This document shows positions 16,005 through 24,394 of a stretch of 37,868 nt of DNA, in pieces (within the stretch, counting starts at the first letter, position 1; the number at the start of each line of letters is the position of its first letter). The stretch is from an uncultured Bacteroidia bacterium (GTDB taxonomy: Bacteria > Bacteroidota > Bacteroidia > Bacteroidales > Prolixibacteraceae), in NCBI GenBank assembly GCA_903904515.1, contig CAIVCR010000015.1, positions 1 through 37,868 of the forward strand, in the 5' to 3' direction. Under the pieces are notes generated by a model. It was not told where the DNA came from and did not search any database. It saw nothing but the letters and a program-made list of their open reading frames with translations. The translations under genes were made by a program, and so were the position numbers.

Positions 16005-17099
16005 TCACTCTTCCTTCGCCCACACTCTGCCGGATTCGTTGATCTGCCAGATTTTGGAAGATTGCACCCGTTTGGCGGTTATCAGGTACCCTGTTGGGGT
16101 AATGCTTAATTTAGGATTGTAATCCCAGTTTTTACCGCTCTTCTCCTGGTTAATAAATTCCTTGATATTATCTGTATAGCGATGATTTACTGCATGATAT
16201 TTCTGCTGGGCATAATACAATAACCGCAGTTCATCTTTCACCTTATCTTCAGGATCGACCAGGAATGGGGTAGTTGCTGTTCCTGCCACATGATCTGAAA
16301 ACTGGACAAACGCCCATGTTTCCGGACAATGCATATTGATCACCCCCTGTGGTGACCAGACCCAATTATCTTCGGCAAGGGGTTTCCCTGTTTTAGGGTC
16401 CATGATTTTAACATAATGGCCATTTTCAACAGTGGTTTGCCATTCTACCCTGGAAAAGTTAACTCTCCAATGTGTACCTGTTTTTACGGGGATCGAGGTG
16501 GTTGAATCAGCAAAAGATTTCATAGGGAAAGCTATTTCTACTGACCATTTTCTGTCCAGATCACCCGGATTATTTAGTGTGCCATCCTGATGAACTGCAG
16601 ACTTTACCCCATCAAAATTCCAGGCAGTGACTGGTATTCCTCCGTCCCGGTATGGTCTGGTAAGGAGCAGGTCCCATTGTGTATTCATGGCATTCATCTC
16701 AAATTCGTAGTACTTGTGGGTATCTCCATCAGGATCAATAAACACCTCAAAGTCATTGTCCACAAAGATCGTCTCATCCCGATTTTTTACATTGGCCCAG
16801 ATGTGAGGTTCTGATATCTCCGCAAATACATACAGATAATTGTCATCCCAAACCATTTTGGCCCTGGTTTGGAAACGTGGAGTAGCACCTTTAACCCCAA
16901 TTATATCCACAAAATCCTCTGTCCATTCAGCTTTTTCCCAGCATTTCTCAGATGCCTTTCCGTCAATAATCAGTGGAGCGGCCGTTCGGTAACACACATA
17001 CTGTTTCGGAGAGGCAGACTCCAAATTTTGCGCATCCAAGGGAGTCGCGAAGTAAAATGTTGTACCAACAAAAAAGGAGATAACCTTAGAAATATTCAT
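16005..17099 (-). CDS. Exported carbohydrate-binding family 9-like protein
   Basis: 364 residues; N-terminal signal MNISKVISFFVGTTFYFATP, cleavage probably after LDAQ. Residues about 38-260 match the CBM9-like beta-sandwich found in Bacteroidota: APLIIDGKASEKCWEKAEWT, TRAKMVWDDNYLYVFAEISE, NDFEVFIDPDGDTHKYYEFE, NAMNTQWDLLL and WSVEIAFPMKSF. The C-terminal hundred residues (YYAQQKYHAVNHRYTDNIKE onward) have no catalytic domain that I recognise. It stands alone, divergent from the redox operon and convergent with SPFH. Proteins of this type are often linked to sugar degradation; the ligand is unknown. Confidence 0.82.
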   Translation of the reverse strand: MNISKVISFFVGTTFYFATPLDAQNLESASPKQYVCYRTAAPLIIDGKASEKCWEKAEWTEDFVDIIGVKGATPRFQTRAKMVWDDNYLYVFAEISEPHIWANVKNRDETIFVDNDFEVFIDPDGDTHKYYEFEMNAMNTQWDLLLTRPYRDGGIPVTAWNFDGVKSAVHQDGTLNNPGDLDRKWSVEIAFPMKSFADSTTSIPVKTGTHWRVNFSRVEWQTTVENGHYVKIMDPKTGKPLAEDNWVWSPQGVINMHCPETWAFVQFSDHVAGTATTPFLVDPEDKVKDELRLLYYAQQKYHAVNHRYTDNIKEFINQEKSGKNWDYNPKLSITPTGYLITAKRVQSSKIWQINESGRVWAKEE

Positions 17100-17153
17100 A
17101 ATTAAAAACGATTGAATTCTTTTAGCCGGGCACCTTTAAATAGTGCCATCCGA

Positions 17154-17161
17154 CAAAAGTA
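17154..17161 (-). promoter_or_regulatory. Putative -7 box of the CBM9-like gene
   Basis: TACTTTTG on the minus strand fits TAnnTTTG, 54 nt before the ATG at 17099; no TTTG at the expected distance. Confidence 0.35.
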
Positions 17162-17383
17162 GGTGTTTTCAGGCTTTTCCTGCTATTGCAATTGCTAAAT
17201 TAAAATATTGCAATTATCTATTATTTCGTCAATTTCAGGATAAATCAGATTTTAAAATTATAAGTAATTATGTTCGATTATTCGAAAAAGTGTAAGTGTT
17301 TGGAGGTCTAATGCGTTAATTTGCAAATTATTAATAATCAATATAAATTAATTGACATTATTTTTATTGTGAAACTTCTTCGC

Positions 17384-17391
17384 TAGTTTTG
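17384..17391 (+). promoter_or_regulatory. Putative -7 box of the redox operon
   Basis: TAGTTTTG fits TAnnTTTG, with a TTT run about 18 nt upstream. It lies 27 nt before the ATG at 17419, so the leader would be about 20 nt. The TTG within it opens the same frame, but initiation there is unlikely. Confidence 0.45.
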
Positions 17392-17418
17392 CCTGACAAC
17401 TCACTAAATAAACAGAAC

Positions 17419-17928
17419 ATGCCACAACACATTAAACGCCTTATTGGCGTCTTTGCTATTTTTATAGTCTTGTTTCTGGTTATGCGCCAGGTTTTAAAAC
17501 CAAGCTCTTTTGGGAAGCTGGGGCATTTTCGGGCAGATGCAATTTATGAGAATACGCTGAAGCCAATGCACTACACGGTTGCCGACAGTTGCACGAAATG
17601 TCACCAAACCGTTCGGGCAGAGAAGGACAAGGGATTTCACAAAAACCTTAAATGTGAAGTTTGTCACGGCCCAGGTTTGAAACACTCACTTTATGCCGGA
17701 CAGTTTAAGGGGAAGGAATTACCCGATTCTTTGAAACTTTACAAACCCGGAGAGCGGAAGGACTGTAGCGTATGCCACCAAAAAAATGCGGCACGAATCA
17801 AAATTCAATTTGATACCATCAACACCACCATGGTGCATCAGATCGATGTGGCGGAGCACAACCCGCCCGACTTAAAAGCCAATGAACCTGCAAATTGTAT
17901 TGATTGCCATAATCCTCATCAGCCATGA
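17419..17928 (+). CDS. Membrane-anchored tetraheme cytochrome c
   Basis: 169 residues from the ATG at 17419; a longer reading from a TTG at 17389 would place the start inside the promoter box. One N-terminal helix (IGVFAIFIVLFLVMRQVL) anchors the protein, with the rest outside the inner membrane. Four CxxCH heme sites occur at residues 58-62 (CTKCH), 79-83 (CEVCH), 116-120 (CSVCH) and 160-164 (CIDCH). Other His residues (for example His36, His51, His74, His89, His140, His147) could supply distal ligands. Its stop overlaps the next ATG by four bases (ATGA), implying translational coupling with the ferredoxin subunit. It resembles NrfB/NrfH-like electron carriers in role but not clearly in sequence. 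Confidence 0.88.
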   Translation: MPQHIKRLIGVFAIFIVLFLVMRQVLKPSSFGKLGHFRADAIYENTLKPMHYTVADSCTKCHQTVRAEKDKGFHKNLKCEVCHGPGLKHSLYAGQFKGKELPDSLKLYKPGERKDCSVCHQKNAARIKIQFDTINTTMVHQIDVAEHNPPDLKANEPANCIDCHNPHQP

Positions 17929-18692
17929 AAGAAGACGTAACTAAATTATCGAGAAGAAATTTCTTCAAAGCCGGAACCGTTCTGGCCAGCGGGGTTGCTA
18001 TAGCCTCTGCCCTGACACCTTATGACGGATTGCTTTTTGCTGCTGAGGCGCCAGGTGCGAAAGGAAAGTGGTATGGTATTGGAATCGATATCAATAAGTG
18101 TATCGGTTGCGGGAAGTGCGCAAATGCCTGTAAGCAAGAGAATAATGTGCCCAAAGACCCTTTCTATTTCCGGTCATGGGTAGAGCAGTACACCATTAAG
18201 AATGACGGTTCTATTCTTGTTGAATCTCCCGCCGGCGGGGTCAACGGATTTACACAATCGGTGCCTGACGCAGACATATATAAGTCGTTTTTTGTTCCCA
18301 AGATGTGTAACCATTGTGCCAAATCACCCTGCACCCAGGTTTGTCCTGTCGGGGCCACTTTCGAAACGGAAGAGGGGATCGTTTTAGTCGATGAAAAATA
18401 TTGCATCGGTTGCAGGTATTGTGTTCAGGCATGTCCATACGGATGCCGCTACATCCATCCTGAAAAAGGAACCGTAGATAAGTGTACCCTCTGTTTCCAT
18501 CGGTTAAAACAGGGCTTACAACCTGCCTGTTTTGAAATTTGTCCTACAGAAGCACGGATTTTTGGGGACCTGAATGATCCGGGGAGTAAAATAAATTACT
18601 TCCTGAAAAATCATACCTGCATGGTAGTCAAACCCCATCTAAATACTGGTTCAAAATTATTCTATAACGCATTAAGCCCGGAGGTCAGATAA
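17925..18692 (+). CDS. Tat-exported ferredoxin subunit with four [4Fe-4S] sites (NrfC/PsrB type)
   Basis: 255 residues. The Tat signal is SRRNFFKAG at residues 9-17 followed by a hydrophobic stretch. Four cysteine groups match the DmsB/NrfC/PsrB family: C59, C62, C65, C69; C128, C131, C136, C140; C160, C163, C166, C170; C187, C190, C202, C206. All ligands are present. Such subunits relay electrons between an NrfD-type quinol-oxidising membrane protein, whose gene begins 1 nt after this stop, and a partner outside the membrane, here perhaps the tetraheme cytochrome. No molybdopterin subunit gene is adjacent. Confidence 0.93.
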   Translation: MKEDVTKLSRRNFFKAGTVLASGVAIASALTPYDGLLFAAEAPGAKGKWYGIGIDINKCIGCGKCANACKQENNVPKDPFYFRSWVEQYTIKNDGSILVESPAGGVNGFTQSVPDADIYKSFFVPKMCNHCAKSPCTQVCPVGATFETEEGIVLVDEKYCIGCRYCVQACPYGCRYIHPEKGTVDKCTLCFHRLKQGLQPACFEICPTEARIFGDLNDPGSKINYFLKNHTCMVVKPHLNTGSKLFYNALSPEVR

Positions 18693-18693
18693 C

Positions 18694-19893
18694 ATGGAAG
18701 ATCATTTACAAAATCTATACGAAGTTCTATCCAAGGTTGAAGGATATGTTTATCCCAATGAGATTGAGCTAAACTGGAGCATTCTTATTGTTCTTTATCC
18801 ATATATTACAGGATTGGTTGCCGGTGCATTTATCCTTGCTTCTTTAGAACGGATCTTTAAAATCAAAGTTCTTAAACCAACCTACGGCATCGCGTTGCTC
18901 ACCGCATTTTCATTTATGCTTGTTGCCACTATGCCTTTGGTAAGCCATCTGGGCAAGCCGCTGAGGGCTTATGAAATCATGATTACTCCTCATTCGAGTT
19001 CTGCAATGGCAATCTTTGGATTTGTCTATTTATGGTACCTGATGGTTGTTCTGTTTCTGGAAATTTGGTTTGATTATCGTCGTGACATGGTGATTTGGGG
19101 AAATGAGTCTACCGGAGTTAAGCGGTTCCTATATAAATTGCTATCTCTTTGGACTACTGATATTTCGCCGAAAGCTGTTGCACTCGATGACCGAATTGGA
19201 TATATTGTTACTGTGATTGGAATACCCTCTGCATTTTTACTTCACGGCTATGTCGGGTTTATTTTCGGATCAATCAAGGCCAATCCCTGGTGGTCGACTG
19301 TGCTGATGCCAGTGATTTTTCTCTTCTCTGCAATGGTTTCCGGAATTGCCCTGGTCATGCTAATCTATATCGTCCTTACTAAAGTCAGGAAGCAATTGAT
19401 CGACATGGAATGTCTTGACACAATCGCCAAATATCTTTTGTACATTCTGCTAATCGATTTTGCACTCGAAGGATTAGATCAGATTCATCGGATTTATGTT
19501 GCTGAGGAATCATTTGAGGCATTGCATAAACTGGTTTTTGGAAAGCTCTTCTATACATTGTTTATTTATCAGATGCTAATAGGCACTGTAATTCCATTGC
19601 TTACCTTGGGGACTCTTCAGTTCTACAAGCCCAAAGCACAAATAAGGAAGTTGATTTATACAATCCTTCCATTATTGGTGCTGGCAGGCATCTTCTTTAT
19701 GCGCTGGAATGTGGTGATCGGTGGTCAGTTGTTCTCTAAAAGTTTTTACGGCTATACAACCTTTAAAACCGGTCTTATTGGCACAGAGGGTTATCTCATG
19801 GCAGCAGCCTGGTTAATTATTCCGTTTCTTATTTTGTCATTCCTGTTATGGCTTTTGCCACCCTGGAAGAAGATTGAAACAAGTCATGAATAG
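18694..19893 (+). CDS. NrfD/PsrC-type quinol-interacting membrane subunit
   Basis: 399 residues with about nine or ten transmembrane helices. NrfD/PsrC family marks include NWSILIVLYPYITGLVAGAF at the first helix, FMLVATMPLVSHLGKPLRAY, FGFVYLWYLMVVLFLEIWF, IPSAFLLHGYVGFIFGSIKA and NPWWSTVLMPVIFLFSAMVS. A GGAGGT Shine-Dalgarno sits 9-14 nt ahead of the ATG. Family members oxidise menaquinol, or reduce menaquinone, and exchange electrons with the four-cluster ferredoxin subunit encoded directly upstream. No catalytic subunit is present, so this operon may be a quinol dehydrogenase module. Confidence 0.92.
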   Translation: MEDHLQNLYEVLSKVEGYVYPNEIELNWSILIVLYPYITGLVAGAFILASLERIFKIKVLKPTYGIALLTAFSFMLVATMPLVSHLGKPLRAYEIMITPHSSSAMAIFGFVYLWYLMVVLFLEIWFDYRRDMVIWGNESTGVKRFLYKLLSLWTTDISPKAVALDDRIGYIVTVIGIPSAFLLHGYVGFIFGSIKANPWWSTVLMPVIFLFSAMVSGIALVMLIYIVLTKVRKQLIDMECLDTIAKYLLYILLIDFALEGLDQIHRIYVAEESFEALHKLVFGKLFYTLFIYQMLIGTVIPLLTLGTLQFYKPKAQIRKLIYTILPLLVLAGIFFMRWNVVIGGQLFSKSFYGYTTFKTGLIGTEGYLMAAAWLIIPFLILSFLLWLLPPWKKIETSHE

Positions 19894-19904
19894 GAGGATC
19901 TGAT

Positions 19905-21557
19905 ATGGATCATGATGAATTTAATAAGGACGGCATCACCAAAATCCTGATTCGTTTAGAAGCACTTGAAGATCGGATAGCTTATCTGGAAGCGGAACGG
20001 GGTCAATTCAGGGAAGAGCTAAAGGCTATCGGACAGGAAAATGGAGATCCAGAGGAGGAATTCTCGGATGTAAATATCTCGATTAGCTCGCTGTTTGAGA
20101 CCAAGCTGGGTGAATATGGGCTGGCATGGCTGGGGAATATTGTATTGTTTTTTGCAATAGTATTCCTATGGCAATATTTCAATGATCAGGGCAAACCATT
20201 GGTTTCCCTGATCGTTGGACTGATCAGTGTATCCGGTGTTTTCCTGTTGTCGCGGAATTTCAGGAAGAGTTTTTCATATATGTCCAAAATGTTCTACCTC
20301 TTTGGATTTATTATTCTCTTTTTCATCCTGCTCCGTCTCCATTTTTATGCCGAAAAACCACTGGTTACCAATGAGCCTTTTGCAATTTTAATACTGTTAG
20401 TCGCGATTGGATATCAATTTTACCTGGCTGTAAAAAACAGATCGGCTGTTTTATTGGGAATAACCTATACGATGGCGATGATCACCGCCTTTGCGGCAGA
20501 TACGACGCAGGCTTTTTTCCTGATTTCAATGGTCACAACCACACTTGGAGTTTACCTGTTTTGGAAACACAACTGGTGGAAACCCATGATTTACCTTTTA
20601 TGTCTGACTTATTTAACCTACCTCATCTGGTTATTTAAGGATCATTCAGGGTGGCTTAAAGCGACAGACACGGTGACGTTCTACTTTGCCTTTCTCTACA
20701 TTTCGCTGACAACGGCTGTTTATTCGTTGGTTGCTTTTAGAAAACAGGATGCCACATATCCCGATTATTCGATCCTTATGACCATCCTGTTTTCGGGAAT
20801 GGGCTATACGGTATTGATGCTCGCATTGATATTTCTGCATTTCCCCAAGGCATATATCCCGTTTTTAACGACCATTTCGATCTATAGTATTACCTATTCG
20901 ATCTTGCTGAAACTCTATTCGCCCTGGAAATATTCCCCGGCCCTGTACGCCCTTTTTGGATTTTTCGCGATAAGTGTAACAATTACAGGGATTTATCACT
21001 TTCCCGATTCATTCTTATTGCTGATTTCACAAAGTTTTCTCGTTTTGGTTCTGGCGCTCTGGTACCGGTCGCATATCATCACCCTTATCAATACGTTTCT
21101 TCTGGTATTTCTGGCAATCGGGTATTACAGCATCTCAGGTGAATTAAATGCCGTTAATTTTTCGATTCCGGCTGTTGCATTCCTCTCTGCCCGGCTCATT
21201 AACTGGCAAAGGGAGAGGTTAAATATCAAGACCGATTTTATCCGGAATATTTACCTGTTTACGCTGTTTTTCTCACTATTATTTGCCACACACAAAGGTC
21301 TTCCTCCGCAATACATTACGGTTACCTGGCTAGTTATTGCCGGTCTCTATTTTGGATTAAGCATTTTGATAAAAAGCATCAAATACCGATGGATGGGGAT
21401 GGGGAATTTGCTTGTTTCTGCATTTTATCTTTTTCTTGTTGATATGGCAAAGAGCGATCTTATCTTTCGAATACTGGCATTTCTCGCTTTCGCGATTATC
21501 TCGATCGGGATTTCTGCTTACTATGTGAAGAAACTCAAGAAAAATGAGGGGGATTAA
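19905..21557 (+). CDS. Polytopic membrane protein, DUF2339-like
   Basis: 550 residues. A short N-terminal coiled coil (ILIRLEALEDRIAYLEAERG) and an acidic linker precede a string of roughly fourteen hydrophobic helices from residue 78 on. The first membrane block, GEYGLAWLGNIVLFFAIVFL, resembles the DUF2339 family, which has no established function. An AGGAGG Shine-Dalgarno lies just before the ATG, 11 nt after the NrfD gene, so it is translated as the last gene of the redox operon. The role is unknown; assembly or anchoring of the quinol module would be a guess. Confidence 0.8.
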   Translation: MDHDEFNKDGITKILIRLEALEDRIAYLEAERGQFREELKAIGQENGDPEEEFSDVNISISSLFETKLGEYGLAWLGNIVLFFAIVFLWQYFNDQGKPLVSLIVGLISVSGVFLLSRNFRKSFSYMSKMFYLFGFIILFFILLRLHFYAEKPLVTNEPFAILILLVAIGYQFYLAVKNRSAVLLGITYTMAMITAFAADTTQAFFLISMVTTTLGVYLFWKHNWWKPMIYLLCLTYLTYLIWLFKDHSGWLKATDTVTFYFAFLYISLTTAVYSLVAFRKQDATYPDYSILMTILFSGMGYTVLMLALIFLHFPKAYIPFLTTISIYSITYSILLKLYSPWKYSPALYALFGFFAISVTITGIYHFPDSFLLLISQSFLVLVLALWYRSHIITLINTFLLVFLAIGYYSISGELNAVNFSIPAVAFLSARLINWQRERLNIKTDFIRNIYLFTLFFSLLFATHKGLPPQYITVTWLVIAGLYFGLSILIKSIKYRWMGMGNLLVSAFYLFLVDMAKSDLIFRILAFLAFAIISIGISAYYVKKLKKNEGD

Positions 21558-21722
21558 TGGTGTTTCGGGGGTAACCTGAATATTCCATGACGTTTGGGGA
21601 GTCTGAAAGGCGAGAGGGGGATAATTGGCCATCGTCAGATTGTCAAAGCGTTTTAAAAAATGAAGTTGCATCAAAAATAAAATAAGTTAATCACAATGGT
21701 CACAATTCGACAGCTGACGAAT

Positions 21723-21790
21723 CACAAAGATCACAAGATTCATAAATACAATTCATTTGTGTTCTTTGTTTTTACCTTGTGTACTTTGTG
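21723..21790. terminator. Inverted repeat between convergent genes
   Basis: CACAAAGATCACAAG (21723-21737) and CTTGTGTACTTTGTG (21776-21790) pair with two mismatches across a 38-nt loop. It is the only sizeable dyad in the first part of the 538-nt gap 21558-22095 and may end transcripts from either side. Confidence 0.35.
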
Positions 21791-21821
21791 GTTTAAATGA
21801 CTTTTTATACAGGCTCATTTT

Positions 21822-21920
21822 TTATTTGATTTTATCCATATAATAATCCCACGTAGTTTTGGCAATATCGGCAATGGTTTTTTCATTTATTCTATTTCGT
21901 CCACGCTGGGACGATAGTTC
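21822..21920 (-). pseudogene. Possible C-terminal gene remnant
   Basis: On the minus strand an open frame without a start codon runs to a TAA at 21822-21824 and ends in RINEKTIADIAKTTWDYYMD followed by KIK. It reads like the amphipathic tail of a real protein. It is directly preceded by a TGA and repeat sequence. I do not recognise the parent family, and it may be chance. Confidence 0.3.
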
Positions 21921-22012
21921 TCATAACAGGTTGTTTTCTACCCGGATCAAATCCCTGACGGGATTTTCTGATATAAAATATTCCATCCTGCCGAAGGTGG
22001 CAAAATAATATT
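21894..22012. repeat. REP-like palindromic repeat
   Basis: Three small hairpins in series: CGTCC-N6-GGACG (21898-21913), AAATCCC-TGAC-GGGATTT (about 21950-21967) and TGCCGAAGGTGGCA (about 21991-22004), with AAATATTCCATCCT between. AGGATGGAATATTTT on the minus strand is shared with the repeat at 14640-14830. It fills most of the space between the possible remnant and the GH36 stop. Confidence 0.45.
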
Positions 22013-22095
22013 TAGGTGCTCAAAAATTTAAGAATAAAGTAAGACATTATATGGATTTTATTATTTGGTTTCCAGTGGTTACCTATTCAAATCAC

Positions 22096-24186
22096 CTAAA
22101 TTAATTTGTGATAGCTAACCAATAGCGATGCGGGTTTCTGAGGAATGGTCAGCTCGATTCCTTCCATCATATCATGTCCTGTCTTTTGGATGTGCAAGCC
22201 ATAATCTTCAAAGAATAATTCATAGGTAGCAGTTTCCTCAACTCCCGAAAGTTTTACAACTATCGATTCTGCGTAAGCCCCGCCGCGGCGGAAAGCAACA
22301 ATGATTCCGTCTTTCTGTGAAGGCCGGTTCATCTGATAGGCCAGCCAGACATTATCCCCGGTGTTATTCCGGCTTTCGGTTAACGGATAGTAATCGGCAT
22401 AATAAAACGGGCGCAGATTCTTGTATTCCTGAATTCGTTTTTGCATTGCAGGAATTGGTTCGGAGGCTTTGCCTGTAACTTCCCAGTTCATAACGGCAGT
22501 GGCACCAAGTCCTGAACGGAGCGTGTAATTGTCTGTTTTGTAAATTGCCGTCCCATGAATGGGAAGATAAAAATTCAAACCATAGGTATGGCATTGATAA
22601 CCATTTGGTTCGCCGTACTGGTAATCGGTGCGCCAAAGGGGTGAGCTGCGCGAAGTTGTTTCAAGGTCGAGACGGCGGCCGCCACTTGCACAATTGTCGA
22701 TCAGCAGATTAGGAAAACGGGTCAGTAAGGCATCCCAAAATGCATAAAGTCCCTCGATATGGCGAATTTCAGAGATCCCGATCCGGCCCGGTTTGTCATT
22801 GGCTTCCCAGTAGGGGAGGGGATCAAAATTGAAATCCTGACGGTAGTTGTCAATCCCTTCATTCTGAATTAGATCACCAATGAGATTAGTCAGCCATTTC
22901 AGGGCCTCCTGGTTTCCCAGATCAAAGAGATAATTCTCATTCCCTTTCAATTTAATCAGCCATTCGGGGTGTTCCCGGTCAATCATTGATCCCGGGCTTA
23001 CGCGTTCGGGCTCGAACCAAACCATGAATTTTGCTCCGGTAGCATGAACGGCATCTGAAACAGGTTTTAAACCGCGTGGGAATCGCTCCTTGTCGACTGT
23101 CCAGTTGCCGACATTCTGCCACCATCCCCCTTTGGCTTTATCCCAACCGCATCCCGTATACCATCCGGCATCAAGCCAGAACACTTCAGGGAGTATTTTG
23201 AATTGCTCATAGCGTTTGACCAGTGCAATCGCAAACTCCTCGGTCAGACAGTTATATTCTCCGCAAGGTTCCGGATCGCCGTAATCAAAGCTTCCCGACA
23301 ATGGATATTCGGCATATTTCCCGTTTATTTTACGGGAGTGATGGGCCAGGATAAACTGCCGGAACTGGTTATGGCCAACCATGCGGTCGGCCCCTTGCCA
23401 GAAAAGGAGGCAGATCTTCGGGGTGCGGATCTCTTCCGAAGGGTTAAGAGTTAACTCCATCTTCTCCATGCCCGATTTCAATGAAATTGTTTTGGCATCC
23501 GATTGCATTACATTGGCGTACCATTTTCCGGTCCAGCCAACTGCTGCCACTATTCCCTGCTGACCGGGCATTTCGATATTGAAAAATGGGATAGCAGTAT
23601 TGTCGGATGAACGTCCCCCAACTGGAGTCATGTAAATTTCCTTTCCAATTTTCATTTTCTCGTCGATCGGCTGGAAATCATTGCGTTGGGCATCACTTCC
23701 GCGGTTGTGGTGAAGGATGAAATTTCCGTCAGTCTCAGCCATAAAGGAGTAGTCGATCACCGCTGCCTTTTGAATTACCGGCGTGTTTTTTCCTGATTTG
23801 TTGGAAAAGTTTAACACCCATTCAAGAGCCGGAAAATCGGTGAAGCAGGTTACTGCACATTTTACAGCCAGTCCGCTTTCAGGATCGGAATAGGTGAAAA
23901 TTGTTTCTTCTGAATTGGGAGCTGAAGTAGTAGGTTTTTCCACTCGGAACTGCCAATTACGGATAAATTCGTCCGACTTAATCCCATCATAAACAAACGA
24001 AAAGGGTGGAATCTTCCCTTTGGCAAAATGTTGATCGATCCATTGTTTGACCTCCGTTACGTTTTGAGGAATATCAGTATTAGTCTGCCCATTGGCCTTA
24101 CGGTAGATTCCGAATATGAACAAAAAAGATAACACGTAAATTCTTTGTCTGAAATGGATAAAGGAAAAGTAATTAGTTGGTTTCAT
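22096..24186 (-). CDS. GH36 alpha-galactosidase family protein, exported
   Basis: 696 residues with an N-terminal signal (FIHFRQRIYVLSFLFIFGIY). The N-terminal beta-sandwich (about 35-290) contains LEWVLNFSNKSGKNTPVIQK. The barrel (about 300-600) shows PEVFWLDAGWY, KFMVWFEPERVSPGS, NYRQDFNFDP (expected nucleophile Asp451) and LLIDNCASGGRRLDLE (expected acid/base Asp497). A C-terminal beta domain follows. GH36 enzymes hydrolyse alpha-galactosides with retention, but the family also includes alpha-N-acetylgalactosaminidases, and the substrate is not certain. It is the last gene of the operon sulfatase, unknown hydrolase-like, GH36; the 208-nt gap before it holds a strong dyad repeat. A galactose-containing glycan target is inferred. 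Confidence 0.9.
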   Translation of the reverse strand: MKPTNYFSFIHFRQRIYVLSFLFIFGIYRKANGQTNTDIPQNVTEVKQWIDQHFAKGKIPPFSFVYDGIKSDEFIRNWQFRVEKPTTSAPNSEETIFTYSDPESGLAVKCAVTCFTDFPALEWVLNFSNKSGKNTPVIQKAAVIDYSFMAETDGNFILHHNRGSDAQRNDFQPIDEKMKIGKEIYMTPVGGRSSDNTAIPFFNIEMPGQQGIVAAVGWTGKWYANVMQSDAKTISLKSGMEKMELTLNPSEEIRTPKICLLFWQGADRMVGHNQFRQFILAHHSRKINGKYAEYPLSGSFDYGDPEPCGEYNCLTEEFAIALVKRYEQFKILPEVFWLDAGWYTGCGWDKAKGGWWQNVGNWTVDKERFPRGLKPVSDAVHATGAKFMVWFEPERVSPGSMIDREHPEWLIKLKGNENYLFDLGNQEALKWLTNLIGDLIQNEGIDNYRQDFNFDPLPYWEANDKPGRIGISEIRHIEGLYAFWDALLTRFPNLLIDNCASGGRRLDLETTSRSSPLWRTDYQYGEPNGYQCHTYGLNFYLPIHGTAIYKTDNYTLRSGLGATAVMNWEVTGKASEPIPAMQKRIQEYKNLRPFYYADYYPLTESRNNTGDNVWLAYQMNRPSQKDGIIVAFRRGGAYAESIVVKLSGVEETATYELFFEDYGLHIQKTGHDMMEGIELTIPQKPASLLVSYHKLI

Positions 24187-24277
24187 TGTTGTTATATTGA
24201 AGGTATTAATCTAATGACTTTATAATGATGCTTTTAGGCTGCTTTTGCTGTAAGCATTTTTTAAGTACTGGTAACAT

Positions 24278-24376
24278 AGTGAACGGGTGACTTTGTTTGT
24301 GCACTGAAAGTCACCCGGTCACTTTCATAACAAGCTTCCAAATTAACTGATCGACACATAAGTGACCGGTTGACTT
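24278..24376. repeat. Dyad and third copy of a GTGACCGGGTGACTT motif
   Basis: AGTGAACGGGTGACTTT (24278-24294) and its inverse (24307-24323) form a 17-bp stem with one mismatch and a 12-nt loop. A third related copy, AGTGACCGGTTGACTT, lies at 24361-24376. The set fills the 208-nt space between the hydrolase-like gene (ends 24395) and GH36 (starts 24186) and could dampen transcription into GH36. Confidence 0.55.
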
Positions 24377-24394
24377 AAAAAATGAACTAAGGTT

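Larger units (their letters stand above)
17100..17418. other. Divergent promoter region between the CBM9-like gene and the redox operon
   Basis: About 320 nt, strongly AT-rich from 17190. It contains one TAnnTTTG box on each strand (17154-17161 minus, 17384-17391 plus) and an imperfect dyad TCAAT-N8-ATTGA around 17339-17355 that could bind a dimeric regulator. No gene is seen. Confidence 0.5.
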
